This document shows, in pieces, positions 55,256 to 64,000 of a stretch of DNA of 64,000 nucleotides; position 1 is the stretch's first letter; each line of letters starts with the position of its first letter. The DNA comes from Kribbella antibiotica (GTDB lineage Bacteria; Actinomycetota; Actinomycetes; Propionibacteriales; Kribbellaceae). The stretch is from NCBI RefSeq assembly GCF_004349055.1, contig NZ_SMKX01000012.1, forward strand, positions 1 to 64,000. The letters run 5' to 3'. Under the pieces are notes generated by a model. That model saw only the letters and a program-made list of their open reading frames with translations, searched no databases and was not told the DNA's origin. The position numbers were made by a program, and so were the translations under genes.

Positions 55256-56047
55256 TTACTGCCGGGGACGACGGCCCCTTGCGCTGATCAGCGGGTACGA
55301 GTTGACGACGAACGCTGGATCCTCCAGCAGGGCCCAGAATTGCTCCAGTTCCCGTGGCCCGATCCCGGCTTCCGCTAGTTGTCCGGCCACCTGCTCGACA
55401 TTGGCGCGATGGAACTGAATCCCCTCACCGCCTCCCTGCCAGGCCTCGGCGTACGTCGTCGCAGCCACCTCCTCGAGCCCCGCCCGCATCATCGCCCCCA
55501 GAACCTGGCGCCCCCAGACCGGCTCGGCCCCAGCCTGTTCCAACAGCCTCAGCACAGTTGCGTGCACCCGCTCGAAAAGGGCGGACGCCACCTCGTCACT
55601 CGCGGCGAGAACAGGAGTCCACGAACTGTCGAACTCCTCCAGCACCAGCCATCCACCCGGCTTCAACATCTTCACCAACCGGTCGAGCACGTGCAATCGC
55701 TCGGGCAAGTGCAGCAGCACCAGTCGGGCGTGGACAAGATCGAAGCCGTCGCCCGGCGCGGGATCCCGAACGATGTCGTGCCGGAGCAATCGCACAGTCG
55801 CCGGCCGCGGCCGGGTCGCAGCCCATCGCGGCTCGAGGTCCGTAACCGTGACCTCTCCGCCCGGGGCCACGCGCTCACCCATCCAACAGGCCAACGAACC
55901 GCCACCGCCACCGACCTCCAGGCACCGCCACCCCGGACCAAGCCCGGTCAGGCCCAGTTGACCCTGAGAAAAAAGGTCATAGCGCGACTCCAGCACCGCA
56001 AAGCGCTCCACCGTCTGGTCCGCCGTGTTATCGAACAAATAGGGCAT
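55256..56047 (-). CDS. SAM-dependent methyltransferase
   Basis: A 263-residue class I methyltransferase. The SAM loop is CLEVGGGGGSLACWM, followed by the acidic VTVTDLEP strand and the motif FDLVHARLVLLHLP. The N-terminus (MPYLFDNTADQTVERF) matches a common actinobacterial family, so I start at 56047 although the frame is open for another 600 bp. It probably methylates a small molecule of the cluster, perhaps an O or N of the lipid head group. It lies between pabAB and the exporter, on the same strand. Confidence 0.85.
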   Translation of the reverse strand: MPYLFDNTADQTVERFAVLESRYDLFSQGQLGLTGLGPGWRCLEVGGGGGSLACWMGERVAPGGEVTVTDLEPRWAATRPRPATVRLLRHDIVRDPAPGDGFDLVHARLVLLHLPERLHVLDRLVKMLKPGGWLVLEEFDSSWTPVLAASDEVASALFERVHATVLRLLEQAGAEPVWGRQVLGAMMRAGLEEVAATTYAEAWQGGGEGIQFHRANVEQVAGQLAEAGIGPRELEQFWALLEDPAFVVNSYPLISARGRRPRQ

Positions 56048-56180
56048 ACCTACAACCCTCGCCGCAAGATGAATGTCCGGCGACCTGTTCGACACTGCTT
56101 CGCCCGACTCGTGTCGTCCGTGCTCATTTGAGCCTCCATTCCAAAGAGGACGGTCCGCCCCTTTACCTGAGCAGCGGTGA

Positions 56181-56309
56181 CCTTCGGTGGGTTCGCGCAT
56201 GCTCTGCGTCGTGGCGTCGATCACACCACCACGATTCACCCCCGAACCACCGACAACCTGTACCCCCCAAAGCCTCGAGGTCCCACTCGGGAGCATGGAT
56301 CGGCGGGCG
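56181..56309 (+). repeat. Inverted repeat, left arm
   Basis: This arm (from CCTTCGGTGGGTTCGCGCAT to GGGAGCATGGATCGGCG) matches the reverse complement of 56564-56696 over about 130 bp with scattered changes. It carries the upstream region and first codons (MDRRA) of an XRE-type regulator, after which the frame is broken. It lies in the 700-bp space between the methyltransferase and the exporter. Confidence 0.7.
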
Positions 56310-56447
56310 GCGTGGCGGCACTGGAGCCGTTCGATGCTGGCAGCAGGACCATCTGCTGGTCTGTCTCGGGGACCAGCGGCAGATTGCGGACAAGGTGGGT
56401 TTGCCGAGCGTCGGACAGAGCAGCCACTGTATCGAGCGGCGAGCCAG

Positions 56448-56582
56448 CATCCCGGCGAGCTCGGCGACCTCCGGGCGCCGCAGGCCGGGCGTGCGCCGGC
56501 CGGTGGCATCGAATCCGAAGTCATCCGGGTGCCGTTTCTCACGAGCGTCCCTGAGGAACTGGCCGAGCGCTCGTCGATCCAT
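56448..56582 (-). pseudogene. XRE/MmyB-like regulator fragment
   Basis: From ATG 56582 the minus strand reads MDRRALGQFLRDAREKRHP, then TGRRTPGLRRPEVAELAGM, the first helix and turn of the MmyB-like helix-turn-helix regulators common in actinomycetes. After about 45 codons the similarity ends and the sequence runs into unrelated residues, without the ligand-binding domain of a roughly 280-residue protein. Its promoter and start are duplicated in inverted orientation at 56181-56309. Confidence 0.6.
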
Positions 56583-56696
56583 GCTCCCGAGAATATGGCA
56601 TCGAGGCTTTGGGGTACAGATTGTCGGTGGTTCGGGGACAGACCGTAGTGGTGTGATGCAAGCCATATGCAGAGCATGCGCGAACCCGCCGAAAGG
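56564..56696 (-). repeat. Inverted repeat, right arm
   Basis: Minus-strand partner of 56181-56309. Read on the minus strand it starts CCTTTCGGCGGGTTCGCGCA and ends in GGGAGCATGGATCGACG, covering the leader and start of the XRE fragment. The two arms point toward each other with about 255 bp between. Confidence 0.7.
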
Positions 56697-56747
56697 CCCC
56701 GGCTCCCAAGCATTAAATGCTCATGAGCGCGTCAGGGGGCACCAGTG

Positions 56748-58166
56748 TCACATTCCTGTTTTTCCGGACCTCAAGTCATGACGCCTATGTTCGAGGCCGT
56801 CACCAGGGAACCTGAACCCGACGGCCGCATTGATCAGACTCAGTACAGCAAACGTCGCGATCGCGAGGTAGCCGCGGCGTAAGCCACCGGCAGCGATAGT
56901 CGCGGTCACGGCCAACCCCAGTGCCGAACCGATCTGCAAGCACGCGGCGAGGATCCCGGACACCACCCCGGCGTCGGTGTGCTCCGCATGTTTGGTTCCC
57001 ATGATGCTCGCCACCACGTTCCCTGTCGGCAACGAGATCCCGACCAGAAGCGACGGAACCAGCAACGCCCAAACGTACGAAGGGCTCTCTTGCTGGAAAG
57101 CGAACATCAGCAGGCCGACCAATCCGAGCGCGGTACCTGTCAGGTAGACAGGGCGGGCGCCGATCCGATGAACCAACCTGGACGCCGCAATTGCGGCGGC
57201 GATCGCGATCACCCCCATGGGCAGAAAACTCAGTCCGGCACGCAGGGCGTCGAGATGCATCGTGACCTGCGCTTGCAAGCTGAGCAGGAACAGAACCGAC
57301 AGTTGGACCGCACCCACGAGGAAGTTGCTGATCGCCGCGACCAGCAAGTACCGATCCGCAGCCATCCGTCGTGGCAACAGTGGCGCCGCGGACTTCCGTT
57401 CGATGGAGACGAAAGCGGCGAACAGGAGGATCGCCACACTCGCGCTCGAAAGTACAACCGGTGACACCCAGCTCTCACTGCGCACGATGACGATCGTGTA
57501 GACCAAGGCCAGCAACCCTGCGGTAATGGTGACTGAGCTGGCCACGCTCAACTGGGTGGCCGCGCGACGCCGGCTCGACGAGCGCTCGGCGCCGATGAAG
57601 AACACCGCCAGGCCGACGGCGATCCCCAGCGGCACGTTCAGGTAGAAGGCCCATCGCCATCCAAGGAGGTGCACCACCAGACCTCCCGCGACTACTCCGA
57701 CCGTGGCGCCGAGCCCCCCGATCCCACCCCAGATGCCCTGTGCGATGTTCCGTTCATTCCCTGCGGGGAAGGTGACCGTGACGAGGGAAGAGGCGGCTGG
57801 TGCCAGCAGCGCCGCACCGATTCCCTGCGCCGCACGGGCCGCAATGAATTGCGTTGGGTCCGATGCCACACCGCAGCCGAACGAAGCCACGGTAAACAAG
57901 GCCAGTCCGACCAGGAAGACCGTGCGCCGGCCAAAGATGTCAGCCGCGCGGCTACCCAGCAGGAGCAGGCCCCCGAAGGCGAGCGTGTAGGCGTCCAGGA
58001 TCCAGGATTGGGCTGTGGCACCGAACCTGAGCCCCTCGACCAACCAAGGCAAGGCGACGTTCACCACCGTAGAGTCCAGAAGCACCATGAAGTGGGCGCA
58101 TGACATCACCGCTAGGACTACCCACCGCCGTGACTGAGACCCGGCAACGTTAGTCGTGTTGATCAT
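56748..58166 (-). CDS. DHA2-type MFS drug/lipid exporter
   Basis: A 472-residue protein with about 14 hydrophobic segments. It has the DHA2 signatures MVLLDSTVVNVALPWL in TM1, GSRADDIFGRR-like motif A (GSRAADIFGRRTVFLVG) and GGIGGLGATVGVVAGGL, the antiporter motif C. Such proteins export antibiotics, dyes and lipids. ATG 58166 lies 17 bp inside the end of the PfaC-like gene, so the two are co-transcribed. It is the most likely exporter of the product or the self-resistance pump. Confidence 0.9.
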   Translation of the reverse strand: MINTTNVAGSQSRRWVVLAVMSCAHFMVLLDSTVVNVALPWLVEGLRFGATAQSWILDAYTLAFGGLLLLGSRAADIFGRRTVFLVGLALFTVASFGCGVASDPTQFIAARAAQGIGAALLAPAASSLVTVTFPAGNERNIAQGIWGGIGGLGATVGVVAGGLVVHLLGWRWAFYLNVPLGIAVGLAVFFIGAERSSSRRRAATQLSVASSVTITAGLLALVYTIVIVRSESWVSPVVLSSASVAILLFAAFVSIERKSAAPLLPRRMAADRYLLVAAISNFLVGAVQLSVLFLLSLQAQVTMHLDALRAGLSFLPMGVIAIAAAIAASRLVHRIGARPVYLTGTALGLVGLLMFAFQQESPSYVWALLVPSLLVGISLPTGNVVASIMGTKHAEHTDAGVVSGILAACLQIGSALGLAVTATIAAGGLRRGYLAIATFAVLSLINAAVGFRFPGDGLEHRRHDLRSGKTGM

Positions 58167-61100
58167 CCCTGGCTTCCCTGGAAGAGGAACTGCCAGGCAA
58201 AACCCGCATTCCGAGCCGCTTCGCGTGATAGATCCGCGTGTCGTCCGCCCACAACCACGCCTCGGCCACCGCATACGGTCCACGCTCGTCCTCGGCGGCC
58301 TCCAGTACGTCCAGCTCAACCGTGATCAGCCGGTTGCCCGGAACTACCTGACCGCGGTATTTCCAGGTCACGTCTTTCTCCAGCTCGAAACGGGGCCGCG
58401 AGATACCGCGCCCCATGTCACGATCGATCATGTAGATCTGCAGCAACTGGCACATGGCCTCGATTCCCAGGGAGCCGGGTTGGACCGGGTCCTGGAAGAA
58501 GTGCGCCCGGAAGAACCAGTCCGCCGGATCGACGTCCTTCTCCGAGCGCAGGCGCCCAAGCCCGGCCGGGCCGCCGTCGGGCCAGTAGCCGGTGACCCGA
58601 TCCAGCATCGTCAGCATTGTGCCCGGGAGCCGCAACTCACCCTCGCAATAGTGAGGCGGCCGGGTAGTCAGGTCCACGGTGCGGTCGCAGGACAGCGCCA
58701 ACCGCGCCCGGTCCTCCTCAGTGGAAGCCAAGCCAACCTGGTTGTCGAACACTTCTTCCGGGAAGCAGCCGAACACAGCGGTCGCCTCGAACACCGGCTC
58801 ATCGTCGGCAAGGCAGCTGATTGTGAACGACTCGATCAGCATGCCCGCGCTGCGGGAGATCTCGCGCAGTTCGATGTGGGTGCGCAGCTTCATGCCCGGC
58901 CTGATCTCGCCGAGGACCGTACCGGTGCCGTCGAGGTTGCGAAAGAGCAGATCGGTCTCGGTACCCATCGCGCTGCCGGCATAGAAGGCAAGCCAGCCAC
59001 ACGGTTGCAGCACTACCTCCATCAGGACGCAGAACGGCATGGTCGGGCTGCCGTTCTGCTCGAAATACCAGACCTGGTCCGGCACGTCGTACTCGACGGT
59101 GACCGTGCTGGGTGTCTTCATGGCACCTTGCGCGCCGCTGACCTGGACGATTCTGCTCATAAAGTGGAAGGGCGGTCCCGGCAGCCGGGCGACCTTGCGG
59201 GTGCCATCGAACACCGCGTAACTCGGCCCGAATGCCTCTGATGGCTTTCCCCAAGCGCTAGCCAGCAGTGAGTCGTAGTCAAAGGCGAACCCATCCACCA
59301 CCGCGACCGGGCCCGGGGCGCGGTAGCCGACCAGCCCGGCCAGCGCCCGCGCCGGCACCTGCTCGCCGGTAGTCTGCTCAGCGTGTGCAGTCAGTTCACG
59401 CCAGTGGCTCAGCGGCCAGTCTGGCACCAGGCGCAGCCCGACACCGCTTGCGTGGAAAGCCTTCACCCCGTCCACAGTGCACAGGACGTCCGCGATGAGT
59501 ACGGGTTCGGCGTCCTCGCTCAGTTCGGTGACGAACACTTCGTAGATGACCTCGCAGCTGTCAGGGGTGACCTGGCCGCGGCAGCGCATCGCCGCGGTCT
59601 GCCCGGCAACCGGCTCGAACCGCCAGCCGTCCCGATCGACCGTGAGACCCCGCGCCGCGAGATAGAACGACATCGCCTGCAGACACCCTTCGAACATCAG
59701 GGTTCCCGGCATGCATGGGTCGTTCTTGAAATGGCCATCGAAGAACCAGTCCTGAGGCGATACCGCGAGGGTCGCACGCAAGTAGCCGCGGTCGGGATCG
59801 AAGTCGGTGACCTCGTCCAGCAGCAGCATCCGGTCATCGGCGATCCGGGGCGTGCGCACGTGTGAGGCGGTCCGGTACCAGTCCGGTCCGAAGCAGTCGG
59901 TCGGCCGGCCTCCGGCGAACGCCCGCACCTTCTCCCGGCCGAAGGACCTGGGGTTCACCGGCTCGCTGGGGGGAGGTTCCCACAGGATTCCGCCCGTGGT
60001 GGCGAGATCCGCGTCGGTGAAGAAGCCGGCTTGTCCACTGCGGACGGTCATCCGCAGTTCGTCGCCCAGGTAGCAGTCGTAGTGAAAGAAGAACAGCCGG
60101 ATGCCATCATGTTCGCCGTGACCGTCGATGCCGATCTCGTAGCGCAGGGTATCCCCCGGTCGCGGCGGACTGCCGTAGAAAGTGAGGTCACAGCCCAGCA
60201 GCCGGTACTGACGCTCGCCCCGGTTGAGCAGATCGATGCCCATCCAGCTGATCAGCAACAGGTCGGCCTGCCCGGCCTCGACCATGATCCCGGCGGGCAT
60301 CCGCCCCGCTCCGTCGAGGTACCAGCTGTCCAGCTCGACGTCGGTCTCGGTCCAGATGGTGCCGACCCCCAGCTCACCCGGTTCAGCGTCGATTCCGGTC
60401 ACCCGATCGGCCAGCAGCATCGGCGGCTGCGGCATCCTTGTCTGTCTCGGGTAGTGGTCCTGGGCAGCGAAGAGTGGTCCGAACAGCGCCGAGATGTTCT
60501 CCGCTGCCAGCCACTCCAAGTCGGCGCGGTCGAACTTCGGGCCGGGCAACTCGCCGTCCTTCGTAGCTGCGGGTTGCGGCTCAGGCGTTACCGGAGTTCC
60601 GCCGGCGGTCAGCAGAGCAGTCAGCCGCTGCTGCGAGGCCAGGAACTGCTGATGCACTTCACTGTGCAAGGTGAGGAAGTCCTCGTGCACGGCCGCTATC
60701 CCGCGCCGATGTTCGGTCAGCATCGACACGAGCGGCGAATACCTCGGCGGCGGTCGCTCCGCGACGAACATCGGTGCGTGGGAGGCACCGGGTGATGCCG
60801 GGGCCGCCTCCATCACTTCGACGGAAGGCTCGGCTGGCGGCTCGACGGCCTCCAGTACCACGGCAGGCGGGTGGGCCGGGAGCATCAGTAGCCTGCCACG
60901 ATCACGGCGAGCCGGGACGGCCGCCGCCAGGTGATCGGTCAACGCGGTCGTGTCGAACCGGACACCCGCGGCGACAAGCTCGGCAACGGAAAGAGTGAGC
61001 CGGCGCAGGGCACGGCCGAACGGCTCGTCCAGTGCGACGGCGAGGTGCTCGCGATCACCGAGGATCCGCTGAACCCAGTCCGTACACTGCCCGCGCGGCC

Positions 61101-64000
61101 CGTGCTCGATGAAGATCCTGACACCGTCGGCGTAGGCGCGCTCGACCATGCCGACGAAGTCAACCGTGTTCAACGTCTGATCGGTTAGCGCGTCGGCCAC
61201 GGTCGTGTCAGTCAGCTCATACGGCGTACCGTTGGCGCCGCCGTAGAAGCGGATCCCTGGTTGCGGGGTGGTTGGCCGGTAGTTCAGCCGCCACAGGCGG
61301 TCCCGGACCCCCGCCAACTCTGGTGCGTGCACGGCGATGGCGCCTCGGCTCGGGATCGAATCGATTGACCGCAGCCGTCGCAGTACGCGCAGGCAGGCAA
61401 CGGCTTCGCCGCCGATCACGTTCAGCCCCGGCGCGTTGATCGTGATCAAGTGCACGGCAGGCTCGCCGTCCAGCGCGGCGCGCACCTCGTCGATCGGGAC
61501 GCCGACGCGGTACATCTGCCACTTCTCGCCTTGTACACCTGCTCGTTTCCATGCTTCCCGAACCGCAGTGAGGTCACCTGCCAGTTCGGAGGTGAAGATG
61601 CCGGACTCACGCGCGTCGGAAACCACACCGGCGAGATCTGTCCAGACACCCATGGCCGCCAGCGCGGCGGTTTCACCAGAGGACAAGCCGAGCACAGCAG
61701 CAGGTTCGATGCCCAGCAACCGGCGGGTGATTTCCACGTGCAGTTGGCCGACCGCGGCGGAGCCCCAGATCTCGTCCAGTCCCGACAACCGCTCGGGCTC
61801 CTGCCCGGTGTACGCCCAGCCGATGACGTCGTCCAGCGGTCCGCTACGTCGCTCCAGTGTGGCGATCTGCTCGGGGAAGGCCAGCATCAGCTCCCGGCCC
61901 ATACCTGAGTACGAGGCGGAACCGTTGGTGAATACGAAGCCGACTTCGCCGGTCAGGGGCTGCTCGCGGAACGCCACGCCGCCAGGTTGAGTGCCGCCGC
62001 CAGTGAGCCACCGGCGGGCCGCCTCCCTGAGCTCGTCATCCGCCGACACCAGCACGAGCCGGGCCGGACCACCATCGGAGGTTCGACCCGCCGCCAGCGC
62101 CGCCAGCACACCAGCCCGATCCGGTCCTGAGTAGACGGTCAAACTCGGCGCCGGGCCGTCCACCCACGGTGCCGCGCGTTCTCCGCGCAGCCGGATCCCA
62201 ACATCCGGTGAGTCCATGGTGGACACCCTGACTTCGGCAGTCCGGTCGCCCAGCAAGGGATCGGCGGCCATTCCCGCACGGGGTATCGCGCGGTGGTGCA
62301 ATGCCAGCGCGGCGGCGGCCACAGACACCAGACCGCTCGCCGCGTGGGCATTGCCGAACAACTCTGCGGGGTCAAGGTCACCGCCCTCGCCGACCACCAG
62401 GCCGGCCGGTCCGGTCGCACCATCCTCGAGTACTGCGATCACCTGCTGCGTATCCGATCGCCTCCGTAGGACGAGGACGACGGCCGCATCACCGGGCTCG
62501 TCGATCACCCCGAGCCCGTCGAGCGCGGCGCGGTGAACCTGCTCGTGGGACAGGTCGACCGCACCGACGATGGCCGCGTCCACCTCACCGGCACGAAGCA
62601 TCCGGGCGGCAATCCGCAACGCGACCACACCGGAGGCCTGTTCGGCGGACACCGTGAAGCTCGGACCGGCCAGGTCCAGCTGGGCGTTGATCCGGTTGGC
62701 AACCACGTTGGGCATGGCGCCGACGACGGCTGCCGAGGTCAGTGCGGCGACCGCCGACTCGCCCCGTTTCCCCAGCCGCCAACGGGCTCCGTAGCGGGCG
62801 ACCTCGGGATCACAGCCCATGCCTATCAAAACAGCGGTGCGCTCACGCGGAAGGTCCAGCCCGCTGACCGCCTCGCGGGCAGCCTCGAGCACGAGCAACT
62901 GCTGCGCATGGGTCTGCTCCAGATCCCGCGGCGGGAACCGCAGGCCATCCAGTTCGACGTCCACGGTCGACCTCGGCAGAGGGTCCTCAAGGCCGCTGAA
63001 CAAGGTGCGGACGAACGCCTGGGTGTTCTCACCCGTGCCCACCCGGGCACCGACCGCAACGATGGCGACCGGCTCCGCGGGCACGGGCGGTTGGACGGCT
63101 GCAGAGTCGTCACCGGTCCAGGCGTCCACAATGAGGTGGGCGTTGTTGCCGCCGAACCCGAATGCGCTAACCGCCGCGCGGCGGTCTCCGGTCCACTCCT
63201 CGGGTTCGTGCAGCAGGCGCATCGGCGTGCCGACCAGTGCGTCGATCGGGTCACCAGCGCCCAATGTGGGTGGCCGGATCCCGGCGTCCATCGCCGCGAG
63301 AACCTTGAGCAACCCGGTCGCACCGGCAGCCGTGATCAGGTGACCCAGGTTGGATTTCACCGAACCGATGGGCAGGTCGCGGCTTTCGGCGAACACGCGG
63401 GCCATCCCGGCGGCCTCGACGGCGTCGCCGACCTGTGTGCCGGTCGCGTGGCACTCCACCAGCGACACCGTGTCGGGAGCGACTCCGGCCGATTGGTAGG
63501 CCAACTGCATCGCGCGCTCCTGGCCCGACTGCGCCGGAGCCAGGAACCCGCCGCTGCGACCGTCGTTGGACAGGCCGATGCCACGGATCACGCCGAGGAC
63601 TCGGCGTCCAGCGGCAACCGCCTCGGGTAGTCGCATCAGCGTGACGAACGCGGCACCTTCGGCGGGCACCAGGCCGTCGGCCTCACGGTGGAACGGACGG
63701 CTGCGACCAGTGCGGCTCAGCGCCGACAGCGCGGTGAACCCGACGTGGATGAACAAGTCGTCGGGGCAGTTGACCGCACCCGCGACCATCACGTCGGCTG
63801 TGCGATCATGCAGCCGATCACAGGCAAGCTTGATCGCATACAACGAGGACGCGCAAGCAGCGTCCAGCGCGAAGGCGCCTGCTCCGAGGCCGAGCGCCTT
63901 CGCGGCCAGCAGTGCGGGCAATCCGGAGCTGAACCGGCCCTCGGGACCGATCGGCTCTTTCCCCTGCCAGACGTGCTCGGCAAAACGCGCCAGCGCCGCC
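58150..64000 (-). CDS. PfaC-like megasynthase, partial: KS-CLF-AT-like-multiple FabA-type hotdogs
   Basis: The frame is open to the window edge, so the N-terminal part of the first KS is missing; 1949 codons are visible. The KS has DAACASSLYA, CHATGT and KSNLGH. The CLF-like domain has no Cys (SAEQASGVVALRIAA). An AT-like domain follows with GLSSGETAALA, keeping a Ser in GxSxG, and FIEHGPRGQC. The C-terminal half has four hotdog segments, seen as MPAGIMVEAGQADL, DPCMPGTLMFEGCLQA, TMPFCVLMEVVLQPCG and DPVQPGSLGIEAMCQL, the FabA-like dehydratase pairs of PfaC. It probably supplies chain extension and dehydration or isomerisation to the lipid synthases nearby, or makes a third chain. Confidence 0.88.
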   Translation of the reverse strand, partial: AALARFAEHVWQGKEPIGPEGRFSSGLPALLAAKALGLGAGAFALDAACASSLYAIKLACDRLHDRTADVMVAGAVNCPDDLFIHVGFTALSALSRTGRSRPFHREADGLVPAEGAAFVTLMRLPEAVAAGRRVLGVIRGIGLSNDGRSGGFLAPAQSGQERAMQLAYQSAGVAPDTVSLVECHATGTQVGDAVEAAGMARVFAESRDLPIGSVKSNLGHLITAAGATGLLKVLAAMDAGIRPPTLGAGDPIDALVGTPMRLLHEPEEWTGDRRAAVSAFGFGGNNAHLIVDAWTGDDSAAVQPPVPAEPVAIVAVGARVGTGENTQAFVRTLFSGLEDPLPRSTVDVELDGLRFPPRDLEQTHAQQLLVLEAAREAVSGLDLPRERTAVLIGMGCDPEVARYGARWRLGKRGESAVAALTSAAVVGAMPNVVANRINAQLDLAGPSFTVSAEQASGVVALRIAARMLRAGEVDAAIVGAVDLSHEQVHRAALDGLGVIDEPGDAAVVLVLRRRSDTQQVIAVLEDGATGPAGLVVGEGGDLDPAELFGNAHAASGLVSVAAAALALHHRAIPRAGMAADPLLGDRTAEVRVSTMDSPDVGIRLRGERAAPWVDGPAPSLTVYSGPDRAGVLAALAAGRTSDGGPARLVLVSADDELREAARRWLTGGGTQPGGVAFREQPLTGEVGFVFTNGSASYSGMGRELMLAFPEQIATLERRSGPLDDVIGWAYTGQEPERLSGLDEIWGSAAVGQLHVEITRRLLGIEPAAVLGLSSGETAALAAMGVWTDLAGVVSDARESGIFTSELAGDLTAVREAWKRAGVQGEKWQMYRVGVPIDEVRAALDGEPAVHLITINAPGLNVIGGEAVACLRVLRRLRSIDSIPSRGAIAVHAPELAGVRDRLWRLNYRPTTPQPGIRFYGGANGTPYELTDTTVADALTDQTLNTVDFVGMVERAYADGVRIFIEHGPRGQCTDWVQRILGDREHLAVALDEPFGRALRRLTLSVAELVAAGVRFDTTALTDHLAAAVPARRDRGRLLMLPAHPPAVVLEAVEPPAEPSVEVMEAAPASPGASHAPMFVAERPPPRYSPLVSMLTEHRRGIAAVHEDFLTLHSEVHQQFLASQQRLTALLTAGGTPVTPEPQPAATKDGELPGPKFDRADLEWLAAENISALFGPLFAAQDHYPRQTRMPQPPMLLADRVTGIDAEPGELGVGTIWTETDVELDSWYLDGAGRMPAGIMVEAGQADLLLISWMGIDLLNRGERQYRLLGCDLTFYGSPPRPGDTLRYEIGIDGHGEHDGIRLFFFHYDCYLGDELRMTVRSGQAGFFTDADLATTGGILWEPPPSEPVNPRSFGREKVRAFAGGRPTDCFGPDWYRTASHVRTPRIADDRMLLLDEVTDFDPDRGYLRATLAVSPQDWFFDGHFKNDPCMPGTLMFEGCLQAMSFYLAARGLTVDRDGWRFEPVAGQTAAMRCRGQVTPDSCEVIYEVFVTELSEDAEPVLIADVLCTVDGVKAFHASGVGLRLVPDWPLSHWRELTAHAEQTTGEQVPARALAGLVGYRAPGPVAVVDGFAFDYDSLLASAWGKPSEAFGPSYAVFDGTRKVARLPGPPFHFMSRIVQVSGAQGAMKTPSTVTVEYDVPDQVWYFEQNGSPTMPFCVLMEVVLQPCGWLAFYAGSAMGTETDLLFRNLDGTGTVLGEIRPGMKLRTHIELREISRSAGMLIESFTISCLADDEPVFEATAVFGCFPEEVFDNQVGLASTEEDRARLALSCDRTVDLTTRPPHYCEGELRLPGTMLTMLDRVTGYWPDGGPAGLGRLRSEKDVDPADWFFRAHFFQDPVQPGSLGIEAMCQLLQIYMIDRDMGRGISRPRFELEKDVTWKYRGQVVPGNRLITVELDVLEAAEDERGPYAVAEAWLWADDTRIYHAKRLGMRVLPGSSSSREARDDQHD

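Noticed and set aside
55165-55287. Small 40-codon plus-strand frame with a good ribosome site
   Set aside because: It overlaps the methyltransferase end, has basic low-complexity content and no neighbour on the same strand.
1-64000. CRISPR arrays, tRNA or rRNA genes, transposases
   Set aside because: No regularly spaced repeats, no cloverleaf-like or rRNA segments and no DDE or serine-recombinase proteins were seen on either strand by eye.

Overview
The window is high-GC actinobacterial DNA. GTG starts, four-base ATGA/GTGA gene overlaps, Streptomyces-type regulators (GntR, IclR, MarR, PucR, remnants of an MmyB-like XRE protein) and a modular type I polyketide synthase (PKS) all point to a filamentous actinomycete or a relative. 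Most of it is accessory. Specialised lipid/polyketide genes alternate with a catabolic block and with gene fragments (secreted protein, GH13 glucosidase, aldehyde dehydrogenase, ispH, cation/proton antiporter, folP, XRE regulator).

Left part (1-15.8 kb): a methylerythritol-phosphate (MEP) isoprenoid supply pair (dxs, ispH), a ChoD-like GMC oxidoreductase, a polyprenyl diphosphate synthase and a HAD hydrolase, followed by a one-module fully reducing PKS (KS-AT-DH-ER-KR-ACP-TE). ispH and the PKS are preceded by near-identical promoter elements. The PKS leader contains a decayed copy of the 5' end of ispH. A third copy of the element lies at 51.9 kb, ahead of the acyltransferase/AT-ACP/megasynthase operon.

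Middle left (15.9-26.5 kb): a DUF2236/MpaB-like protein, a MarR-quinone oxidoreductase pair, a GntR regulator, and a complete lower meta-cleavage pathway: XylT-like ferredoxin, catechol 2,3-dioxygenase, hydrolase, hydratase, aldolase and acylating acetaldehyde dehydrogenase. An IclR regulator and a perfect inverted repeat sit at its centre. A SnoaL-like protein and a broken antiporter gene close the block.

Right part (26.5-64 kb, almost all on the minus strand): two paralogous PUFA-synthase-like systems. Each has an AT-ACP protein and a megasynthase whose N-terminus is a FabL-type enoyl reductase, followed by KS, an active-site-less KS (CLF), KR and double-hotdog DH. Only the second megasynthase also carries a C-terminal PLP-dependent alpha-oxoamine synthase (AOS), the serine-palmitoyltransferase fold. 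It lies between a short-chain reductase and a GNAT-type acyltransferase resembling bacterial ceramide synthase (bCerS/YghO). A third, PfaC-like megasynthase (KS-CLF-AT-like-hotdogs) runs off the right edge. Also present are a SIS-domain sugar isomerase, an APC permease, a PucR-linked MFS/Baeyer-Villiger monooxygenase/alcohol dehydrogenase cassette, a fused aminodeoxychorismate synthase (PabAB), a methyltransferase and a DHA2-type exporter.

Working model (inference): one system builds a saturated acyl chain and hands it to the AOS domain, which condenses it with an amino acid into a 3-keto long-chain base. The SDR reduces this base and the GNAT protein N-acylates it, perhaps with the chain from the second system. 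The result would be a megasynthase-derived sphingolipid-like product. Functions were assigned by reading motifs; no database search was run.
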